Shown piece after piece: positions 6,318 through 10,527 of a DNA stretch of 10,527 bases. This stretch comes from Acidobacteria bacterium CG_4_9_14_3_um_filter_49_7 (GTDB lineage Bacteria; Acidobacteriota; Holophagae; Thermotomaculales; Thermotomaculaceae). The stretch covers positions 1 to 10,527 of the forward strand of contig PFTO01000205.1 of NCBI GenBank assembly GCA_002789615.1, in the 5' to 3' direction. Within the stretch, counting starts at the first letter, position 1. Every line of letters begins with the position of its first letter. The notes below the pieces were generated by a model. The model was not told where the DNA came from, ran no database searches, and worked only from the letters and a program-made list of their open reading frames with translations. The position numbers and the translations under genes are program-made.

Positions 6318-6938
6318 CTACTCCGTCAGCAGGGTTTTGATACGGTTTTCTACAAAGTCAAGGGCGGTAGTGTTGTGGGCGCCCTCGGGGATAATGAGGT
6401 CTGCCCATCTTTTGGAGGGCTCCACAAACTCTTCATGCATGAGTTTTACCTGTCCCAGATACTGATCGACCACGTTCTGCAGACCCCGGCCCCGCTCATG
6501 GATATCCCGGAGAATTCGCCTCAGCACACGAACATCGGCATCGGTGTCCACGTACAGTTTGATATCAATGAGTTCTCTCAGTTCAGGGAACACAAATATG
6601 AGGATACCTTCAAGAATGAGAACTTTGCGGGGTTCAATTTTCAGGAATGCTTTGGGCTTACGCGTATGTGCGACGTAGTCGTACACGGGTTTTTCCACCG
6701 AATTTCCTTTCTTCAGTTCCTGCATGTGGTGAATCAGCATGTCAAAATCCACAGAGTTGGGGTGGTCAAAATTGATTTTTCGCCGATCTTCCAGGGGGAG
6801 GTGCCCCAGGTCCCTGTAGTAGGAATCCTGGTCCATCAATACGATTTCATTTCCCTGAAAGCGGCGCATAATCTCCCTTGCGAAAGAAGTTTTTCCGGAT
6901 CCTGTACCCCCTGCAATTCCGATTAGAAGGTTTTTCAT
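6318..6938 (-). CDS. udk: Uridine kinase
   Basis: A 206-aa P-loop kinase of normal uridine/cytidine kinase length. It has P-loop GGTGSGKT (10-17), LMDQDSYYRDL (34-44), NFDHPNSVDFD (57-67) for substrate binding, YDYVAHTR (86-93), LEGILIF (109-115), lid region RRILRDIHERGRG (140-152), and the family signature FVEPSKRWADLIIPEGAHN (171-189). It phosphorylates uridine and cytidine to UMP and CMP in pyrimidine salvage, in the cytoplasm. It belongs to the same fold family as phosphoribulokinase, but the C-terminal signature is that of Udk. Its ATG at 6938 overlaps the transketolase N-half stop by 4 bp (ATGA) and its own Shine-Dalgarno is weak, so coupling is expected. The transketolase C-half starts 4 bp later. 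Its position between two halves of one enzyme is unusual. Confidence 0.92.
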   Translation of the reverse strand: MKNLLIGIAGGTGSGKTSFAREIMRRFQGNEIVLMDQDSYYRDLGHLPLEDRRKINFDHPNSVDFDMLIHHMQELKKGNSVEKPVYDYVAHTRKPKAFLKIEPRKVLILEGILIFVFPELRELIDIKLYVDTDADVRVLRRILRDIHERGRGLQNVVDQYLGQVKLMHEEFVEPSKRWADLIIPEGAHNTTALDFVENRIKTLLTE

Positions 6939-7756
6939 AAAGCCAACTCTTTCATGGCGATTGCATATTGTTCGTCATTGGGAGGAGATCCATGGAATTT
7001 ATAGTTGTTTTCCATAAAGGAAACGCCTTTTCCTTTAACGGTGTGGGCGACGATGACGGATGGACGGTCCGTTATCGAATTGGCTTTTTGTACAGCTTCA
7101 TGTATCTGGCCAAAATCGTGGCCATCAATTTCCTGAACGTGCCAGTGAAATGCTGCGAACTTGTCCGGTACAGGATTGACATTCATCACATCTATCACGT
7201 TGCCGTCAATCTGGAGACCGTTCAAATCCACTATGACTGTCAGGTTTCCGGTTTTGTAGTGACCGGCAGACATGGCCGCTTCCCAGATGATCCCTTCCTG
7301 ACATTCGCCATCTCCCAGGATGGCAAATACACGCCTATTGGACCCGGACAATCTCATCCCCAGCGCCATTCCAACAGCCTGGGGAAATCCCTGTCCGAGA
7401 GAGCCGGTGGTAACATCCACGCCGGGTATAAATCCATTTTCCGGATGACCCTGAAGGATGGAGTCGACTTGACGAAATCGTTTGAGTTCCGCTGCCGGGA
7501 AAAAACCCTTTTCAGCAAGACATGAATAAAGTGCGGGGGTCGCATGCCCCTTGCTCATTACGAGGCGGTCTGTGGAAAAAACATCGCGGTTTTTAACAGG
7601 GTATTCCATTTCGTAAAAAAACAGGTAGGCTAAAATGTCGATGATTGACAGAGAGCCCCCGGGGTGTCCAGACTGGGCTGTGTATACCATTTCCACGATT
7701 TCTCTTCTGAACCTTTGGGTCAGAGCCTTCAAACGATTAACTTCATCCTGATTCAA
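6935..7756 (-). CDS. tktA: Transketolase, N-terminal (ThDP diphosphate-binding) subunit
   Basis: A protein of 273 aa if it starts at the TTG at 7756. That start has AGGTGGAGGA (7770-7761) immediately upstream and gives a normal N-terminus for this family. An in-frame TTG at 7804 would add 16 residues, has no ribosome binding site, and covers the Shine-Dalgarno. Motifs, numbered from 7756, are SGHPGGSLS (29-37), SKGHATPALY (68-77), GSLGQG (118-123), and the ThDP motif from GDGECQEG (148-155) to DLNG (177-180). It binds the diphosphate and Mg2+ ends of thiamine diphosphate and must pair with the C-half at 5381-6313 to be active. It is the first gene of the five-gene operon and overlaps udk by 4 bp. 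A rare start codon on the first gene may limit expression. Confidence 0.86.
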   Translation of the reverse strand: MNQDEVNRLKALTQRFRREIVEMVYTAQSGHPGGSLSIIDILAYLFFYEMEYPVKNRDVFSTDRLVMSKGHATPALYSCLAEKGFFPAAELKRFRQVDSILQGHPENGFIPGVDVTTGSLGQGFPQAVGMALGMRLSGSNRRVFAILGDGECQEGIIWEAAMSAGHYKTGNLTVIVDLNGLQIDGNVIDVMNVNPVPDKFAAFHWHVQEIDGHDFGQIHEAVQKANSITDRPSVIVAHTVKGKGVSFMENNYKFHGSPPNDEQYAIAMKELAL

Positions 7757-7849
7757 GATATCCTCCACCTCGAAAATTAAGGGGCTTTTTCCCACAAACA
7801 GCAAACAGGGAAAACGGCGTGCCGGGATCGCCCAATCTTGTGTACACCC

Positions 7850-7878
7850 ATTGTAAAAGACAAAACGAATGGCTGCAA
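7850..7878 (-). promoter_or_regulatory. Promoter of the tkt-udk-tkt-ftsEX operon
   Basis: On the minus strand, TTGCAG (7878-7873) and TACAAT (7855-7850) are separated by exactly 17 bases, a good sigma-70 match. Transcription would begin near 7843, leaving a leader of about 87 bases before the TTG start. I see no strong stem-loop or known riboswitch in that leader. Confidence 0.6.
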
Positions 7879-7894
7879 CTTGAAAACCGTTGCA
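7874..7894. promoter_or_regulatory. Dyad between the divergent promoters
   Basis: TGCAAC (7874-7879) and GTTGCA (7889-7894) are perfect inverted arms 9 bases apart. They overlap both -35 boxes. A repressor or activator bound here would affect both operons. Equally, the symmetry may arise only because two similar -35 boxes face away from each other. Confidence 0.45.
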
Positions 7895-7917
7895 AAGGAG
7901 AGTTGATGCGTTACAAT
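7890..7917 (+). promoter_or_regulatory. Promoter of the malic enzyme gene
   Basis: TTGCAA (7890-7895) and TACAAT (7912-7917) are separated by 16 bases. Transcription would begin near 7924, giving a short leader of about 25 bases that contains AAGGAG (7936-7941), 7 bases before the ATG. Confidence 0.6.
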
Positions 7918-7948
7918 GAACCTGTGATTTTTTTTAAGGAGAAACATT

Positions 7949-10198
7949 ATGGGTTTACGGGAAGACGCATTAGCGTACCACGGGGAAGGGCGAAAAGGTA
8001 AACTGGAAGTCACCCCATGCAAACCGTGCGAAACATCGAAGGATCTGTCTCTGGCTTATACTCCGGGTGTGGCTGTTCCGTGTCTGGAAATTGAGAAAGA
8101 TCCAAGTCTGGCTTATGAGTACACAAACAAGGGGAACCTGGTGGGTGTTGTTTCCAACGGAACCGCAGTGCTTGGACTGGGGAATATTGGTGCGCTGGCT
8201 GGAAAACCCGTTATGGAAGGAAAGGGCGTTCTGTTCAAGCGTTTTGCAGATGTGGATGTGTATGATATCAATCTGGATACGAAAGACGCGGACGACATTA
8301 TTAAAGCAGTGAAAATGCTGGCTCCGACTTTTGGCGGAATTAACCTGGAAGACATCAAGGCACCGGAATGTTTTTACGTGGAAGAGGAACTGAAGAAACA
8401 ACTGGATATTCCTGTTTTCCATGACGACCAGCATGGCACCGCTATAATCTGCGGAGCGGCACTTCTGAATGCGCTGGAAATCACCAACCGCAGAATTGAA
8501 GAAACCCGTTGTGTCTTTTGTGGTGCCGGTGCAGCTGGAATTGCCTGTGCCAAATTGTATCTTCAATTGGGCGTAAAAATTGAAAATATTTTCATGACCG
8601 ACAGCAAGGGCGTCATCTATAAAGGTCGTACAGATAGAATGAACCCTTACAAGGAAGAATTTGCAAGGGACACAGAATTTCGGACCCTTGAAGAAGTCAT
8701 GAAAGGTGCAGATGCAGTTGTCGGAGTTTCCGTGAAGGGAATGCTGACGAAAGAAATGATAAAGAGCATGGCGAAAGACCCACTTATCTTTGCAATGGCG
8801 AATCCGGACCCTGAAATTACTCCGGAGGCAGTGGCCGAAGTCCGGAATGATGCCATTATGGCCACCGGGCGTTCAGATTATCCCAACCAGGTAAACAACG
8901 TGCTGGGATTTCCCTTCATTTTCCGTGGAGCACTGGATGTGCGGGCGACCCAGATCAATGAAGAGATGAAGATTGCTGCAGTCCATGCGCTGGCTAACCT
9001 TGCTAAAGAGGAAGTCCCGGATTACGTGACACGGGCCTACGGTGGTGAGAAGTTTAAATTCGGTCGCAATTATATTATTCCAAAGCCCTTTGACCCCCGT
9101 GTTCTGTACTGGGAAGCACCGGCAATCGCCAAAGCAGCGATGGACAGCGGTGTTGCGCGGAAACCGATTGAAGATTTTGATGAATACCGGGCCCACCTGG
9201 AAATGCTTCTGGATAAATCCAGGGAGTTTCTCCAGGTCATTATTGACAAGGCAAAGGCAAATCCAAAACGGATTGCTTTCCCGGAAGGGGACAATGAACA
9301 GATTCTGTCTGCCTGCCGTGAATTGATTGTGGATGGGGTTTTAAAGCCCATTCTTATCAGCAATGACGATGAAGAAATTAGAGCCAAGTTGCACCATCAC
9401 GGTATTTCCGAGAAGGATGTGGAGATCGTCTGTCCGCTGAACGATGATGATTATCCCGACTATGTTTCCGAGTACTACAATCTTCGTAAACGAAAAGGAG
9501 CGACACCAACCGATGCGCAAAAGCGGATGCTGGATCCTCACTATTTCGGTTCCATGATGGTCAGAAGAGGCCGGGCGGATGGCCTTCTTGGCGGCCTGAC
9601 CCACAATTATCCAACAATCGTGAGACCCATACTGGAAATAATTGACCGTAAAGAAGGTGTCTGCAAAGTTGCAGGCATGTACATTGTAATTGTAAAAGGC
9701 AAGCTGCTGTTTTTTGCCGATACGACAATGAACATCACACCCAGTGCTGAAGAACTGGCAGACATTGCCATTCAGGTGGCAGATTATGCCCGGAACTTCA
9801 ATGTGGAACCCAAAGTGGCCATGCTTTCATTCTCCAATTTTGGCAGTTCTGAGCATCGTTTTGCTGACAAAATGCATGATGCAGTACAGATCGTCCGAGA
9901 AAGGGCGCCGCATATTCTAATTGACGGGGAGATGCAGGCAGACACCGCCGTGGTTCCGGAAATCATGGAAGAGCATTATCCCTTCAGTACATTACAGGGT
10001 GGGGCAAATGTCCTGATATTTCCGGATCTGGACGCGGGGAATATCGCGTACAAATTGTTGCAGCGTCTTGGCGGTGCAACGGTGGTCGGGCCGGTGCTGG
10101 TTGGGTTCAAACAACCGGTGAACATCCTGCAGAAACACGCGGAGTTGAAAGAGATTCTGAACATGGCAGCGTTAACGGTGGTAGAGGCGCAGCAGTAA
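7949..10198 (+). CDS. maeB: NADP-type malic enzyme with C-terminal phosphotransacetylase-like domain
   Basis: A 749-aa protein, the normal MaeB length. The malic enzyme part covers about 1-425. It shows SLAYTPGVA with the general-acid Tyr37, GKPVMEGKGVLFK (85-97) with the catalytic-region lysines, NLEDI (132-136) and FHDDQHGTA (157-165) for metal and malate, and a Rossmann fold GAGAAG (192-197). It oxidatively decarboxylates malate to pyruvate with formation of NAD(P)H in the cytoplasm. Residues about 426-749 are phosphotransacetylase-like, with FGSMMVRRGRADGLLGG, SFSNFGSSEH, IDGEMQADTAVVPE and GGANVLIFPDLDAGNIAYKL. In the segment that aligns with Methanosarcina Pta (Ser309, Arg310, Asp316) this protein has Gln728, Lys729 and Glu735, so the domain is probably not catalytic. 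In E. coli MaeB the equivalent domain mediates regulation by acetyl-CoA. The start is fixed by AAGGAG 7 bases upstream of the ATG. Confidence 0.93.
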   Translation: MGLREDALAYHGEGRKGKLEVTPCKPCETSKDLSLAYTPGVAVPCLEIEKDPSLAYEYTNKGNLVGVVSNGTAVLGLGNIGALAGKPVMEGKGVLFKRFADVDVYDINLDTKDADDIIKAVKMLAPTFGGINLEDIKAPECFYVEEELKKQLDIPVFHDDQHGTAIICGAALLNALEITNRRIEETRCVFCGAGAAGIACAKLYLQLGVKIENIFMTDSKGVIYKGRTDRMNPYKEEFARDTEFRTLEEVMKGADAVVGVSVKGMLTKEMIKSMAKDPLIFAMANPDPEITPEAVAEVRNDAIMATGRSDYPNQVNNVLGFPFIFRGALDVRATQINEEMKIAAVHALANLAKEEVPDYVTRAYGGEKFKFGRNYIIPKPFDPRVLYWEAPAIAKAAMDSGVARKPIEDFDEYRAHLEMLLDKSREFLQVIIDKAKANPKRIAFPEGDNEQILSACRELIVDGVLKPILISNDDEEIRAKLHHHGISEKDVEIVCPLNDDDYPDYVSEYYNLRKRKGATPTDAQKRMLDPHYFGSMMVRRGRADGLLGGLTHNYPTIVRPILEIIDRKEGVCKVAGMYIVIVKGKLLFFADTTMNITPSAEELADIAIQVADYARNFNVEPKVAMLSFSNFGSSEHRFADKMHDAVQIVRERAPHILIDGEMQADTAVVPEIMEEHYPFSTLQGGANVLIFPDLDAGNIAYKLLQRLGGATVVGPVLVGFKQPVNILQKHAELKEILNMAALTVVEAQQ

Positions 10199-10208
10199 CA
10201 TACAACAG

Positions 10209-10237
10209 GGCCGGGAGCCTTGAATTCGCTCCCGGTC
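10209..10237 (+). terminator. Rho-independent-type terminator after maeB
   Basis: GGCCGGGAGC (10209-10218) and GCTCCCGGTC (10228-10237) form a 10-bp stem with one G-T wobble and a 9-base loop, 11 bases after the maeB stop. It is followed by ATTCTATTT, which is T-rich but interrupted. The strong stem favours termination. The imperfect tail may allow some read-through into the next gene. Confidence 0.65.
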
Positions 10238-10248
10238 ATTCTATTTAA

Positions 10249-10527
10249 ATGGGGAGACTCTTGGCAGATCCTTTCGGAAATTTGCAGGTGGAATACAAAA
10301 AGGGAGAGCTTGTTTACAGGGACGGGGACAATGCGTCTGTTATGTTTGTTGTTTCCAGCGGAGCAGTCAAACTCTTCAAAAAGGATTCTACCGATCAGCA
10401 GATTGATTTGGGTACCTACAAGAAAGGTGACATTTTTGGCGAATTGGGTGTAATTGAGACCGGAAGGCGTTATGAGACCGCTGTGGCGGTGGAAGATGCC
10501 AGAGTCGTTGTGATCAACCGCGAAATG
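10249..10527 (+). CDS. Cyclic-nucleotide-binding-domain (Crp-like) protein, N-terminal part
   Basis: 93 codons are present before the window ends. The chain is a cNMP-binding beta-roll: YKKGELVYRDGD (about 18-29), MFVVSSGAVKLFKK, then GDIFGELGVIETGRRYETAVAVEDARVVVINRE. The last stretch is the phosphate-binding cassette. It keeps the Gly-Glu-Leu and an Arg, but the usual Ser/Thr-Ala after that Arg is Tyr-Glu. Such domains sense cAMP, cGMP or other ligands and usually continue into a DNA-binding helix-turn-helix (Crp/Fnr) or an effector. That part is off the edge. The start is uncertain. The ATG at 10249 has no Shine-Dalgarno, while a TTG at 10261 has GGGGAG slightly too close upstream. The terminator-like hairpin suggests it is mostly separate from maeB transcription. 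Confidence 0.8.
   Translation, partial: MGRLLADPFGNLQVEYKKGELVYRDGDNASVMFVVSSGAVKLFKKDSTDQQIDLGTYKKGDIFGELGVIETGRRYETAVAVEDARVVVINREM

Noticed and set aside
6297..6926. A 209-codon plus-strand open frame opposite udk
   Set aside because: It is fully antisense to a well-supported kinase gene, has no recognisable domain, and is rich in His, Phe and Val as expected from a reverse-strand reading.
6318..6938. Phosphoribulokinase acting with transketolase in a Calvin-type cycle
   Set aside because: The protein has the length and the FVEPSKRWADLIIP signature of uridine kinase, and no RuBisCO or other Calvin gene is in view.
6968..7525. A 185-codon plus-strand open frame opposite the transketolase N-half
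   Set aside because: It is antisense to conserved ThDP-binding motifs, and the reading has no domain signature.
7757..7843. Riboswitch (for example thiamine diphosphate) in the transketolase operon leader
   Set aside because: The leader is only about 87 bases and shows no thi-box core or multi-helix structure.
7970..8566. A 198-codon minus-strand open frame inside maeB
   Set aside because: It is antisense to the conserved malic enzyme core, with Phe/His/Gln-rich composition and no known motifs.
10220..10453. A 77-codon plus-strand frame starting inside the terminator hairpin
   Set aside because: It overlaps the cNMP-binding reading frame, which has clear domain motifs. This frame has none.

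Overview
This is a bacterial window of moderate G+C with tightly packed genes. Two divergent blocks meet at about 7760-7948. The protein set (FtsEX, split transketolase, NADP-type malic enzyme with a phosphotransacetylase-like tail, DUF2339/DUF3999 membrane pair, Crp-like sensor) is not lineage-specific enough to name a phylum. A secreted or anchored DUF3999 protein and low-complexity intergenic repeats would suit a Gram-negative-type, possibly anaerobic, lineage, but that is inference.

Left edge (1-160): the 5' end of an apparent IS3-type insertion sequence runs off the window on the minus strand. It shows ten codons of an OrfA-like transposase with a perfect Shine-Dalgarno, preceded by an IS end that carries a 20-bp tandem duplication. 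Next, all on the minus strand, comes a two-gene unit: a zinc-ribbon DUF2339 polytopic membrane protein (start 3481) whose end overlaps by 14 bp a DUF3999 protein with a signal peptide and a C-terminal anchor (start 1500, stop 160). A strong stem-loop lies in the leader of this unit, directly next to the ribosome binding site. The unit is bracketed by two inverted copies of a degenerate ~50-bp low-complexity repeat.

Middle (3838-7756, minus strand): a five-gene operon reads transketolase N-half, uridine kinase, transketolase C-half, ftsE, ftsX. Three of the four junctions are 4-bp ATGA overlaps and the fourth is a 4-bp gap, so translational coupling is likely throughout. The operon places pentose-phosphate carbon shuffling and pyrimidine nucleoside salvage upstream of the FtsEX divisome ABC complex, and a uridine kinase gene separates the two transketolase halves.

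Right side (7890-10527, plus strand): a 749-aa malic enzyme/phosphotransacetylase-like fusion starts from a promoter back-to-back with that of the transketolase operon. The two -35 boxes form an inverted repeat. The C-terminal phosphotransacetylase-like domain has lost the residues that align with the known Pta catalytic Ser, Arg and Asp, so it probably acts as an acetyl-CoA sensor. A terminator-like hairpin follows, and then the start of a cyclic-nucleotide-binding-domain (Crp-like) gene that leaves the window.

Nothing here is clearly a new defence or mobile system. The points most worth a second look are the tkt-udk-tkt-ftsEX operon, the leader hairpin of the DUF2339 gene, the mirrored promoters and the repeat/IS structure around the DUF2339/DUF3999 pair.
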